64,000 bases of DNA from a bacterium (GTDB lineage Bacteria > Zhuqueibacterota > QNDG01 > JAFGCO01). A program made the translations under genes and the position numbers. Below, piece by piece: positions 1 to 8,143 of the stretch. The notes below the pieces were generated by a model. It did not search any database, had not been told where the DNA came from, and worked only from the letters and a program-made list of their open reading frames with translations. The stretch spans positions 150,985-214,984 of the forward strand of contig JAFGCO010000056.1 in assembly GCA_016932575.1 (NCBI GenBank), in the 5' to 3' direction. Every line of letters starts with the position of its first letter. The first letter of the stretch is position 1.

Positions 1-183
1 GAAAGCCAACTCAATAAAAACGCCGGTAAAAACAAAACGCCATCGTGTCCCCTTGCTCGGTTTCCAATCTGCATCGAACGCTATTCTCTCTGTAAACGCT
101 TTCAATTGCATACCCAATTCCGGCTTAAATACAAGTATGACCAAAATAAGTGCCATGACCAAAAGATAGATAATTAAATACAT
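1..183 (-). CDS. Membrane-anchored protein, N-terminal part only (cut by window edge)
   Basis: An open frame starts at an ATG at 183 and runs off the left edge with no stop, giving the first 61 residues. A GGAGG ribosome site lies about 6 nt upstream (189-193). The first 18 or so residues are strongly hydrophobic (MYLIIYLLVMALILVILVF), so the protein is membrane-anchored or has an uncleaved signal. The rest is mixed polar and aromatic. It begins 19 nt after the heptose kinase gene on the same strand and is probably co-transcribed with it. I do not recognise the family; the part seen is too short for a function. Confidence 0.6.
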   Translation of the reverse strand, partial: MYLIIYLLVMALILVILVFKPELGMQLKAFTERIAFDADWKPSKGTRWRFVFTGVFIELAF

Positions 184-202
184 CAAATAAAACCTCCGAT
201 TA

Positions 203-1207
203 TCACGATTTGGATTTTCTGTCGGCCAGCATGGCCTGATAAAGCTGTTTTTGATCAATAGAAACCACACCGACTTCACCGCACACCAGGCCGGCTGCAT
301 GATTGGCCAGAGTTGCAGCCTCCGGTAAAGTGCTTCCTGCAGTCATAGCGACCGCCATTGTGGCAATCACCGTATCACCCGCACCGGAAACATCATGAAC
401 GTTCACAGCCTTGGTATGCACATGCTTTGGTTGTTTATCTTTTTCAAAAAGCATCATACCGTCTTTACCCAGGGTGATTAACAAAGCATTGCAATATAAC
501 CGTGAAAACAATTGTTCTGAAGCATGGATAAGTTCTTCTTTTGTACAAACACGCATATGCAGTTGATTAGAAACCTCACTGCGATTGGGTTTAAACAGAG
601 TAACTTCTTTAAAATCAAAAAAATGATCATATTTGGGATCCACAAATGTCATGATATCACGCTGATTGGCAAATGACACGATTCGCTTAATCAGTGACGG
701 AACCAATAATCCTTTGTTATAATCTTCAAGAATGATACCGTCGATATGATTTTTCATTTCATTTAAAATTGTAACCACCTGAGTTTGCAGCTCTTTTGAG
801 ACTGGATGTATTTTTTCAAAATCAGCACGAACCACATGCTGGCAATCTGCTATCACCCGTGTTTTAACAGTGGTTGGTCTGGACGAATCCGTAAAAATAC
901 CATCAAGCGTAAAATTATTTTGCCGAAGTAATTTTTTTAATTCCTGACCATTCGGATCCGAGCCTATAATGCCAATGGGAAAAACCGAAGCCCCCAGGGA
1001 AGCGACATTCAATACCACATTGGCTGCACCTCCCAATCGTACATATTCTGACTCGACCTGAACAACCGGGACAGGAGCTTCGGGCGAAATCCGTGAAACC
1101 TTCCCGGTAATATAGCGGTCTAACATAAAATCCCCAATGACAACCAGTTTCTTGTGCGAGAAGGCCTTAAATAATTGTGTCAATCGATGTTTCTTAATAC
1201 CGATCAT
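203..1207 (-). CDS. rfaE1: D-glycero-beta-D-manno-heptose-7-phosphate kinase
   Basis: PfkB/ribokinase-family sugar kinase of 334 residues, the size of the kinase half of HldE. It phosphorylates C1 of D,D-heptose-7-phosphate on the way to ADP-heptose for the lipopolysaccharide inner core. Visible marks are an N-terminal VVIGDFMLDRY strand, the GGAANV substrate-loop motif near residue 59, and the DVSGAGDTV anion-hole motif with the catalytic Asp near residue 278. The usual C-terminal adenylyltransferase domain is absent, so this is the single-domain form and a separate HldC-type enzyme must lie elsewhere. It follows exbB by 14 nt in the same direction. Confidence 0.92.
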   Translation of the reverse strand: MIGIKKHRLTQLFKAFSHKKLVVIGDFMLDRYITGKVSRISPEAPVPVVQVESEYVRLGGAANVVLNVASLGASVFPIGIIGSDPNGQELKKLLRQNNFTLDGIFTDSSRPTTVKTRVIADCQHVVRADFEKIHPVSKELQTQVVTILNEMKNHIDGIILEDYNKGLLVPSLIKRIVSFANQRDIMTFVDPKYDHFFDFKEVTLFKPNRSEVSNQLHMRVCTKEELIHASEQLFSRLYCNALLITLGKDGMMLFEKDKQPKHVHTKAVNVHDVSGAGDTVIATMAVAMTAGSTLPEAATLANHAAGLVCGEVGVVSIDQKQLYQAMLADRKSKS

Positions 1208-1221
1208 ATCCCTACCCTGAT

Positions 1222-1836
1222 TTAAATCGGATTTTTAATCTTTTTCAGAAGCTGTGATGATACCTGTTCGATTTCCAATACCAGATCTTCAACTTTATGA
1301 TTAAAGTAATTATACGCAATCAAACTCGGAATTGCAATGGACAATCCGACAACAGTCGTAATTAATGCTTCAGAAATCCCGCCTGAGAGAAGCTGGGTTT
1401 GTCCCAAGCCGCTTTCAGAAATCACAGAGAAAACTTTGATCATACCCAAAACCGTTCCCAGCAAACCGAGCAAAGGTGAAATACCCGCTACGGTTTCTAA
1501 AACCACAAGCCCTCTTTCCAGACGCCGGCTTTCCCACCTGCCCTGATCGAATATGGCCTCTTTGATTTCTTCTGGTGTCTCATGATAGTGTTCCAGAGCA
1601 GTTCGGACAATATGAATAAAAGACCCTTCCTGTTTCTTTATCGAAGCAAGGCTGTCTTTCAAGTCATTTAGATTCTTGACATTTAATATCAGATGTACCA
1701 GATCAGGATTCAGAATACGGCTGCGTCGCAAAAACAGCGCCCGCTCAATCACGACAGTTAATGCCACAACTGATGTCAGAATCAACGGTATCATAACAAA
1801 ACCGCCTCGAGTAAACAGTGTCCAAATTTCAGTCAT
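1222..1836 (-). CDS. exbB: MotA/TolQ/ExbB-family proton channel subunit
   Basis: 204 residues with three hydrophobic segments (about 12-32, 115-138 and 155-178), the ExbB/TolQ topology. The segment GISPLLGLLGTVLGMI is the family's characteristic second membrane helix, which carries proton-path residues, and ISEALITTVVGLSIAIPSL is the third. A clear AGGAG site precedes the ATG. It lies 11 nt after the tonB-like gene and 14 nt before the heptose kinase. In the usual arrangement an ExbD follows ExbB; none is present here, so the stator partner must be encoded elsewhere. ExbB rather than TolQ is inferred from the adjacent TonB. Confidence 0.88.
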   Translation of the reverse strand: MTEIWTLFTRGGFVMIPLILTSVVALTVVIERALFLRRSRILNPDLVHLILNVKNLNDLKDSLASIKKQEGSFIHIVRTALEHYHETPEEIKEAIFDQGRWESRRLERGLVVLETVAGISPLLGLLGTVLGMIKVFSVISESGLGQTQLLSGGISEALITTVVGLSIAIPSLIAYNYFNHKVEDLVLEIEQVSSQLLKKIKNPI

Positions 1837-1847
1837 GTGGTCTCCTA

Positions 1848-2732
1848 TTAAAAACTTTCTTTACCAAAGTATCTGAATAACACGGTAACTTCGAGATACT
1901 GCTTAGGAAAATCCTCCGGCAAGGGAGGAAACGGCGCCGATAATATAATTGCATTTGAGCTTGTTTCGGTCAGCACTTTATCCCCTTCAAGTCCAAGAAC
2001 GGATGGACCGGTCAAGTCACCACTTCGGGCAATACGAAAACGAATAAGGTGAGAACCGCCAAATCCCAGTCGGGTGAAACTTGCTGGCGGAAAAATATTT
2101 TTTTGAATGATCTCTTTAATTTTCAGCATGTAGGGAGCCCACTCCCAGTCATACGTGTTGAAACTGATGCCACCTGATTTTTCTACGCTGGCTTGCAGTT
2201 CTTTATAGGTTGGTTCTGGAATTCTGACTTGAGCGGGCCTTTGAATGCCTAAAAGCCGCTCCCGATTGAATTCGGGTTTAGCCGATGATGCATTTTTTCG
2301 GACATGCAGACCTTCAGGCGTGACAGAATCCGGCTGTTTATCCCCAATTTGAAATGCCTCCGGTTTTTGCGCTGATTGAGGTGGTGGCTGAATTGAGCCC
2401 AGTGTAACCTGTCCTTCTGCATAAGGCATGTTATTTCGCATTCGCGGTGTGTTATCCGGATTTTGGGCAATCGACTGCTTATCTGATAGAAAATCAGCCC
2501 TTTTCGGAATTTCCGCACTGGATTCATTGGTCTCAATAATTCTCTTGGGTTCCTGCCTTGGAACAAATTCAAAAACAAGATCCTCAGATTTTTGATTCGC
2601 ATATGTATTATGCACCAAAAAAATATTCTGCCACTTGCGGCATATAAGAAATAGCAAAAGGTGCATGCATATCGAGAAAAATAAAGCGCGGCCCCATCGA
2701 TATCGATTTATTGCGTATTCGTTTCCAGCCAC
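1848..2732 (-). CDS. TonB-type energy transducer
   Basis: 294 residues with one membrane helix near the N-terminus (about 14-32), then a long polar, proline- and glutamine-containing periplasmic linker, then a C-terminal TonB-like domain (about 195-294: SHLIRFRIARSGDLTGP, later FPPLPEDF). This is the architecture of the proteins that carry proton-motive energy from ExbB to outer-membrane receptors. The start is a GTG at 2732 that overlaps the end of cutA by 25 nt; a GAGGAT stretch lies upstream, suggesting translational coupling. The next internal Met would cut into the membrane helix. The likely client in this window is the receptor at 52-54 kb. Confidence 0.8.
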   Translation of the reverse strand: MAGNEYAINRYRWGRALFFSICMHLLLFLICRKWQNIFLVHNTYANQKSEDLVFEFVPRQEPKRIIETNESSAEIPKRADFLSDKQSIAQNPDNTPRMRNNMPYAEGQVTLGSIQPPPQSAQKPEAFQIGDKQPDSVTPEGLHVRKNASSAKPEFNRERLLGIQRPAQVRIPEPTYKELQASVEKSGGISFNTYDWEWAPYMLKIKEIIQKNIFPPASFTRLGFGGSHLIRFRIARSGDLTGPSVLGLEGDKVLTETSSNAIILSAPFPPLPEDFPKQYLEVTVLFRYFGKESF

Positions 2733-3025
2733 TCCAGATAATCCTCGCTGCCTCCCATGATTGGCAGGGCTATGATCTCAGGAACTTCGGCATTGTGCAT
2801 TGCCTTAATCCGAAAAATAATTTGGTCCAATCTCGATTTTTTACTTTTAATCAGCAAAAGCCATTCCTGGTCATCACAAATTTGTTTATTCCAAAAATAA
2901 ATAGATTGAAGTCCTGGTATTCGGTTGACACAGGCCGCAAGCTTTTCCTTTACCAACGTTTCAGAAATCAATTTGGCCTCGTTTTCATCGGACGTGGTAC
3001 AGAATATCACCAAAGGAAAATCCAT
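2708..3025 (-). CDS. cutA: CutA-family divalent cation tolerance protein
   Basis: 105 residues, the normal CutA length. CutA proteins are very stable trimeric ferredoxin-fold proteins linked to copper and divalent cation tolerance; their biochemical role is not settled. Family features seen are the start VIFCTTSDENEAKLISETLVKEKLAACVNR, quoted here only as its ends (VIFCTTSDENEA and LAACVNR), the IYFWNKQI strand, LLLIKSK and the C-terminal EVPEIIALPI signature. An AAAGG site precedes the ATG. Its 3' end overlaps the GTG of the tonB-like gene, so it is the first gene of the cutA-tonB-exbB-kinase run. Confidence 0.93.
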   Translation of the reverse strand: MDFPLVIFCTTSDENEAKLISETLVKEKLAACVNRIPGLQSIYFWNKQICDDQEWLLLIKSKKSRLDQIIFRIKAMHNAEVPEIIALPIMGGSEDYLEWLETNTQ

Positions 3026-3114
3026 ATCAGCCTTTCTTTAAAATACATGATTTTGCATCATTAACATCATTAATAAAAATCCATATTCATAAAAAGAATC
3101 AACATGATGCCTCT

Positions 3115-3603
3115 TTAATTGCTTTCATGACTGCTGAATCTTTTTTGAAAACACACATCATATAACAACAGATTGGTAATTGGAATAATCCTGTAGTTGT
3201 ATGTCGTTATGACAGTTGGATAAAGCAAAAGGACGGATTTTCTCTTGTACGGATCATAGATCACCGGACTGAGAAGCTGATCCTGCCTTTTTTGAAGTAT
3301 TTTCTTTGTCATCAAGTAGAATCGATGAACCAGCTTCAGACGCAAATTTAAGGATAGACGATTTTCTGTACTCAAATCAAATGACCTCGCTGTTTTCGAT
3401 AAGCAACTTTAATTAACGTTTATCCAAATAAAAAATTTTAAACTATCATATCTTTTGACGATTGGCAGAATAAATTCATTTACAGATAGATACGCACCTG
3501 GTTTTGCCTCCGGTACCCGTAAGAGGCAGTCATCATATTCATCAATTTCGGATATTTTATTCGATACTATTCTTATACATACGGGCATCAGTGTTTCAGC
3601 CAC
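3115..3603 (-). pseudogene. Decayed reading frame, possibly an EAL-domain remnant
   Basis: One frame runs from 3603 to 3115 (162 codons) with a single in-frame stop at 3409-3411. The first part reads EYDDCLLRV, then NEFILPIVKRYDSL, which resembles the EAL-domain stretch where a YEVLLR motif is followed by FIPxAERY and a tryptophan. After the stop the same frame continues with LSTENRLSLNLRLK, weakly like the next EAL strand (SINLS). No EAL catalytic motif is visible and the C-terminal half looks random. It begins at the 3' end of the epimerase gene. My reading is a gene fragment in decay; chance similarity is the alternative. Confidence 0.3.
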
Positions 3604-4577
3604 TCATGATCTGTGTACCATTTCAGCGTAACAGGAACCCCCTTGGACAAGGGATATGCAGGTTTAAAGCCAAGTATTCTAAGGGCTTTCGAGCCATCGC
3701 AAATCCAGAACAACTGTTTGAATTCGTTCATTTTTTGCCAGTTGACAATGGAAGGTTTTCCAGTAATTCTGGCGAAAACATCTCGAGTAATGGCAACAGA
3801 AGCGAATAAAAAAACAGGTATATGAATCGAAATTGCCCTTATATGCATTGAATCAGCAATCGTATTATTCATTTCCTCCCATGAAACAACCGGATCAGAC
3901 ACAATAAAAAATGTTTCTCCGATCGATTTTTCTGAAAGAGATGCCATATAAATACCCTGGACCAGATCAGTGATATAAATAAAACTGGCATATCGTTTTT
4001 TCCATCCCAGCAAGGGTTTGACATGGCACCGTACAGCTTTAAAAATCTCAAATACATCCGTGTCTCTCGGCCCGTAAACAGATGGCGGCCGAATAACAAC
4101 CACCGGAAGCTTATCTGCGCAATTCATGACTGCCTTCTCGCCAGCAAGCTTGCTTTCGCCATACCAGGTGACAGGCTCAGCCAGATCCGATTCTTTACGT
4201 GGGACCAATCCAGGACTGGGGCCGGATGCGGCCTGCGAAGAAACATATACAAATCGTATGAGACCGGGATTTATCTCCATGACTGCCTGAAGAATATTCT
4301 GCGTACCGCGTTCGTTCGCTTCAAAGTATCCTTCCCGTGTCATTGATTTTGTTTTACCACCCAGATGAAAAACAAAATCAACACCATCGACCACTTTTTT
4401 TAAGGCATGGATATCTGACAAATCTGCATAGACATAATTGACATTTAAAGATTCCAGCCATTGCAGGTTACTGGTTTTACGAACCATACACCGAACATGA
4501 TATCCTCTTGTGAGCAGAAATTCGGCTAAATGACTTCCGATAAATCCATTGCTTCCGGTGATCAGTGCGGTTTGCAT
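3588..4577 (-). CDS. NAD-dependent epimerase/dehydratase (SDR), candidate ceramide reductase
   Basis: Extended short-chain dehydrogenase of 329 residues. The start at 4577 gives MQTALITGSNGFIGSH with the NAD-binding GxxGxxG at residues 8-14 and has a GAGGAT ribosome site; a longer frame to 4637 adds 20 residues with no support. Catalytic residues are visible: YVSSQA near 111-116 and YGESK with Tyr139 and Lys143. It is divergently transcribed from the serine palmitoyltransferase gene. In several bacteria an SDR of this size next to spt acts on the 3-oxo group of the sphingolipid backbone (CerR of Caulobacter). That role is inferred from position; a sugar epimerase remains possible. Confidence 0.85.
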   Translation of the reverse strand: MQTALITGSNGFIGSHLAEFLLTRGYHVRCMVRKTSNLQWLESLNVNYVYADLSDIHALKKVVDGVDFVFHLGGKTKSMTREGYFEANERGTQNILQAVMEINPGLIRFVYVSSQAASGPSPGLVPRKESDLAEPVTWYGESKLAGEKAVMNCADKLPVVVIRPPSVYGPRDTDVFEIFKAVRCHVKPLLGWKKRYASFIYITDLVQGIYMASLSEKSIGETFFIVSDPVVSWEEMNNTIADSMHIRAISIHIPVFLFASVAITRDVFARITGKPSIVNWQKMNEFKQLFWICDGSKALRILGFKPAYPLSKGVPVTLKWYTDHEWLKH

Positions 4578-4878
4578 GTAATCCTCATATATGTTTTTAC
4601 ACTGATTATAATATACGAAACCATGGATAAATCGCAAGCCATATCCATGGTAATCGTCTTTTTGGGTGAAGAATTTTCAATGTATATCATCTGAAATCTA
4701 TAACAACAAACAACGATATATTCCATAAGATATTCCGGCAGATTTGAAAAACAGCAATCCATTTTTTCTTGACAATATTGAATGTTTTCATTACCTTAAT
4801 TTGGTTTAGAATATAAATGATTGATGTAAATAATTTATTTTTAAATAATTGCAAGCCCAATTTTTTGAGGAGAATATT
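4578..4878. promoter_or_regulatory. Divergent intergenic region between epimerase and serine palmitoyltransferase
   Basis: About 300 nt with no gene, AT-rich, separating two divergent start codons. On the minus strand a perfect TATAAT -10 (4605-4610) lies 28 nt before the epimerase start, without a good -35. On the plus strand a perfect TTGACA lies at 4769-4774, but the best -10 at 17-nt spacing (TACCTT, 4792) is weak. The shared region suggests coordinate control of the two genes. No operator dyad stood out. Confidence 0.4.
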
Positions 4879-6063
4879 TTGGACGTTTTTGATAAGTGTA
4901 AAAATTTTACCCGTGCAAAAGAAGTCATGGCCTCGGGCATGTATCCATACTTCCGTGCTATACAATCCGGTCCAGGATCGGAAGTGACGATTGATGGAAG
5001 AACAGTGATTATGATTGGCTCTAATAATTACCTTGGTTTAACAGGGCATCCAAAAGTCGTCGAAGCCGCCAAAAATGCAATCGATAAATACGGTACAGGC
5101 TGTACCGGCTCGCGTTATCTGAATGGAACGCTCGATATCCATGTCGAACTTGAAGACCGTTTGGCCAAGTTTATGAATCGGGAAAAAGTATTATGCTTCA
5201 CAACAGGTCACCAGTCCAATCAGGGAGCAATTTCAGCCCTTCTTTCGAAAAATGACATTGTATTCACAGACCGGGCTGACCATGCTTCTATTGTGGATGG
5301 CTGCCGTCTGTCATTCGGAAAGGTCAAGAAATATCGTCACAATGACATGGACGATCTGGAGCGTGTCCTCGAATCTGAGTCTGAAAACGATGCAGGTAAA
5401 TTAATCGTAACAGACGGCGTATTCAGCATGGAGGGCGATATTGCAAAACTCCCGAAACTGATTGAGCTTGCAAAAAAATACGGGGCGCGTGTTTATGTGG
5501 ACGATGCCCATTCGATCGGCGTCCTGGGTAAACATGGCCGCGGCACCGCAGAACATTTCGGACTGGAAGATCAAATAGACCTGAGTATGGGTACGTTCAG
5601 CAAATCTTTTGCTTCGGTGGGTGGATTTATTGCCGGAGAAGCAGATGTGGTCGACTATATCAAGCACTTCGCCCGGTCCTTGATCTTTAGTGCGAGTCCT
5701 CCGCCTGCCTCGGTTGCCACCGTTTTAGCCTGTTTGGATATTCTTGAAGCAGAACCTGAACGCCTGGAAATGCTCTGGAACAACACCAGAAAAATGCTTG
5801 CAGGATTTAAGGAACTGGGATTTGATACCGGACTAAGTGAAACTCCGATCATTCCCATCAAAATTGGTCCTGATGAAGACTGCTTTGCATTCTGGAAATT
5901 GATGTTTGAAAATGGTGTTTTTGCCAATCCGGCTATCAGTCCTGCGGTACCGCCTGGAGAAGCAATTATCAGAACAAGCTATATGGCAACGCATACAGAT
6001 GAAGAATTGGATAAAGTTCTGGATATTTTTTCAAAGCTGGGAAAGCAATTTGGCATTATCTGA
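4879..6063 (+). CDS. spt: Serine palmitoyltransferase (alpha-oxoamine synthase family)
   Basis: PLP-dependent enzyme condensing an acyl thioester with an amino acid; as Spt it joins L-serine and palmitoyl-CoA to 3-oxosphinganine, the first step of sphingolipid synthesis. The start is a TTG at 4879, six nt after GAGGAG, giving 394 residues; an upstream TTG at 4849 has no ribosome site. Visible are PYFR near the N-terminus, the cofactor-stacking His135 in ADHASIVDG, Asp208/His211 in VDDAHS, and Schiff-base Lys242 in GTFSKSFASVGG. The whole reads much closer to remembered Bacteroides Spt (GSRYLNGTLD, KYRHNDM, FSMEGD) than to BioF or Kbl. The divergent SDR supports this. Confidence 0.85.
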   Translation: MDVFDKCKNFTRAKEVMASGMYPYFRAIQSGPGSEVTIDGRTVIMIGSNNYLGLTGHPKVVEAAKNAIDKYGTGCTGSRYLNGTLDIHVELEDRLAKFMNREKVLCFTTGHQSNQGAISALLSKNDIVFTDRADHASIVDGCRLSFGKVKKYRHNDMDDLERVLESESENDAGKLIVTDGVFSMEGDIAKLPKLIELAKKYGARVYVDDAHSIGVLGKHGRGTAEHFGLEDQIDLSMGTFSKSFASVGGFIAGEADVVDYIKHFARSLIFSASPPPASVATVLACLDILEAEPERLEMLWNNTRKMLAGFKELGFDTGLSETPIIPIKIGPDEDCFAFWKLMFENGVFANPAISPAVPPGEAIIRTSYMATHTDEELDKVLDIFSKLGKQFGII

Positions 6064-6248
6064 TATCTGAAGGATAACATAAGTGAAGACATGAATCTGA
6101 TTTCAGAGAATTTAGTATGAATATCCAAACGTTCCATTAAAACCCATTTTATCAGTCTGCCTTAGGGACTTTGAAAAATATTTATGCAAATTTTATGCCC
6201 TTTAAATCGTACTGGTGGCCGCAATATTGATTGGTTTCAGAAAATACT

Positions 6249-6587
6249 TTAATTCATCCAATATAAAATACGTCCGCAGTTTTCACATGTGTACATCTCC
6301 TGGTCTTCTCTGGCTCTCACTTTAAAATAAGTAGGCAATTTCGAGAAGCAGCCGAGGCATGTATCATTTTGCACAGGAACAATCGGACGTTTATATCGCG
6401 TGCGCAGTCTTTGGTATGTGTGCAGATATTTTGGAGAGATATGTTTTTCCAATTCTTTTTTGGCGCCCTGCAGTTTTTCGTGTCCCTCGATCGGAAATCC
6501 TAAAGTCTTTTCCACTTCTTCAGCTTCACGAAGCATTAAATCAATATCTTGATAATGCACCAGGATTTCCAACTGTGTATTTTTCAT
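6249..6587 (-). CDS. C4-type zinc-ribbon protein
   Basis: 112 residues. The C-terminal part has two CxxC pairs (Cys77/Cys80 in CLGC and Cys101/Cys104 in CENC), followed by GRILYW, the pattern of the small zf-RING_7 zinc-ribbon family. The N-terminal half is charged and helical (LMLREAEEVEKTLG, KKELEKHI), as in longer members where a coiled coil precedes the ribbon. This copy is roughly half the family's usual length, so the coiled coil is short. Its start overlaps the stop of the EIIA gene by 4 nt (ATGA), so the two are translationally coupled. The function is unclear; nucleic-acid or ribosome binding is the usual suggestion. Confidence 0.8.
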   Translation of the reverse strand: MKNTQLEILVHYQDIDLMLREAEEVEKTLGFPIEGHEKLQGAKKELEKHISPKYLHTYQRLRTRYKRPIVPVQNDTCLGCFSKLPTYFKVRAREDQEMYTCENCGRILYWMN

Positions 6588-7048
6588 GCGGCAGCTCCAA
6601 TAATATTGATAAAATCACGAAAATCAGTAGCCCGGATCAGCATTTTTCTAATCTTGTTTTCCCGGACAATTTCACAAATTTTACCTAAGACAGGTAAATA
6701 TATATTCTGTTTTTCCTGGGGTGGAGCGATAATAAGAAAAATAAGAGTTACCGGTTTTTTATCCATGGCCTGCCAATCGACACCCTTGTTGGAATGTCCA
6801 ACAATGACAATCAACTCAGAAACGGTTAATGTCCGGCAATGAGGAATTGCCACATTTTTTCCTAATCCTGTACTGCCCAATGTCTCACGTTTTTTTAATG
6901 TTTCCAACAATAAATCAGGATGGTTCACGACATGATTTTGCTTTAGCAATCCCAATAACTCATCTAATATTTGATTTTTTCTGGTCCCCTTCAATTCAGA
7001 AACATACCTTTCTTCACGAAAAAGCGAAATAAAAGAAGACGTATCCAT
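6584..7048 (-). CDS. PTS EIIA domain protein (PtsN/fructose type)
   Basis: 154 residues from the ATG at 7048, which has GAGGGA 7 nt upstream; a TTG at 7063 would overlap that site. This is a single EIIA(Fru/Ntr) domain with the phosphorylatable His70 in VAIPHCR, preceded by the family's TLGSTGLGKNVA stretch. Such proteins accept phosphate from HPr/NPr. Stand-alone copies act in regulation (nitrogen, potassium, stress) more often than in transport. No EIIB, EIIC, HPr or EI gene is nearby, which favours regulation. It sits between manC (22 nt upstream) and the zinc-ribbon gene (4-nt overlap). Confidence 0.88.
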   Translation of the reverse strand: MDTSSFISLFREERYVSELKGTRKNQILDELLGLLKQNHVVNHPDLLLETLKKRETLGSTGLGKNVAIPHCRTLTVSELIVIVGHSNKGVDWQAMDKKPVTLIFLIIAPPQEKQNIYLPVLGKICEIVRENKIRKMLIRATDFRDFINIIGAAA

Positions 7049-7070
7049 AGACGATTCCCTCAATTAAGTA

Positions 7071-8141
7071 TTATAAATATTTTTTCAATTTTTCTCGCTT
7101 TAAACGATCGACAATGTATCGTACATCTTCCGATCGGTTTCTTTTGCATACTAAAACTGCATCACCATCACGAACAACCACAACATCTTCCATTCCTAAA
7201 ACCGCCACCACGCCATCATTAGATGCGATGTAACTATTTTTTGTATCAATGAGTACTGTATTACCCAACGTTGCATTGGCCTGACTATCCTGAGATGAAA
7301 GTTTGTAAACCTGATCCCAGCTTCCGAGATCATTCCATTCAAATTCACCCTTCACCATAAAAACATTTCGAGCTCTTTCCATCACACCATAGTCAATTGA
7401 AGTATTTTTTATCTGATGATAAGCCCTATCCAATAAGGCAGGAAAATCTTTCTTGCCAATAGCATTCCTGATTTCCATTAAGGTATCATATAAATCCGGC
7501 ATAAATTCTTCTATTGCTTTAAGAATCACAGAAACCTTAAAAACAAATATTCCGCTATTCCAGAAAAAATCCCCGCTTTCAAGAAACCGCCGTGCGGTTT
7601 CATAATTGGGCTTTTCTGCAAAGGTTTTTACCCGGTAAGTATCAACCTGATGCAATGTCTGCTTTTCCTCATTGATTTGAATATATCCGTAGCCAGTAGA
7701 AGGACGTGTGGGCCTTATACCTATTGTGACCAGAGCATCTTTATCTTCTGCCAGTTGGGCCGCTGCTTTGATCACATTACAAAACTGACTTTCTTTCTTA
7801 ACAAGATGATCCGCAGGCGAAATGATGATCACATCATCGGGTGCATTCATTCCGATATAAACGGCAGACAATCCGATGCATGCAGCAGTATTCTTGCCAA
7901 CAGGCTCAAAAATAATATTGTCCTCAGGTACTTTTCGTATTTGTTTTTGAATTAATTCCTTTTGATTTGATTTGGCCACAATATAAATATAATCCCAGCC
8001 CACAATTTTGCTGAACCGTTTTAATGTAGATTGAATCAAAGAGTCTTTGCCAAACATGCGGAGAAATTGTTTGGACCTATTTTCCCTGCTCTTTGGCCAA
8101 AATCGCGTTCCCGAACCTCCTGCCATTACCACACAATACAT
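7071..8141 (-). CDS. manC: Mannose-1-phosphate guanylyltransferase
   Basis: 356 residues. It makes GDP-mannose from mannose-1-phosphate and GTP for surface polysaccharides. The N-terminal VVMAGGSGTRFWPKSR is the nucleotide-binding signature, followed by KQFL; later VKTFAEKPNYE matches the sugar-binding FxEKP motif and FFWNSGIFVF is the family core. The length is that of the single-domain enzyme; the C-terminal cupin with phosphomannose isomerase activity found in bifunctional proteins is missing. The gene lies 2 nt after coaE and before the EIIA gene. With the heptose kinase and the SDR it fits envelope sugar synthesis. Confidence 0.94.
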   Translation of the reverse strand: MYCVVMAGGSGTRFWPKSRENRSKQFLRMFGKDSLIQSTLKRFSKIVGWDYIYIVAKSNQKELIQKQIRKVPEDNIIFEPVGKNTAACIGLSAVYIGMNAPDDVIIISPADHLVKKESQFCNVIKAAAQLAEDKDALVTIGIRPTRPSTGYGYIQINEEKQTLHQVDTYRVKTFAEKPNYETARRFLESGDFFWNSGIFVFKVSVILKAIEEFMPDLYDTLMEIRNAIGKKDFPALLDRAYHQIKNTSIDYGVMERARNVFMVKGEFEWNDLGSWDQVYKLSSQDSQANATLGNTVLIDTKNSYIASNDGVVAVLGMEDVVVVRDGDAVLVCKRNRSEDVRYIVDRLKREKLKKYL

Positions 8142-8143
8142 GG

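Noticed and set aside
4849..6063. 2-amino-3-ketobutyrate CoA ligase (Kbl) or BioF for the PLP enzyme
   Set aside because: No threonine dehydrogenase or biotin gene nearby, and the motif set (PYFR, GSRYLNGTLD, KYRHNDM) is that of Spt. Also the TTG at 4849 was rejected as start because the ribosome site lies after it.
6064..6248. tRNA, RNA gene or terminator after the palmitoyltransferase gene
   Set aside because: No cloverleaf, stable stem or T-run was found.
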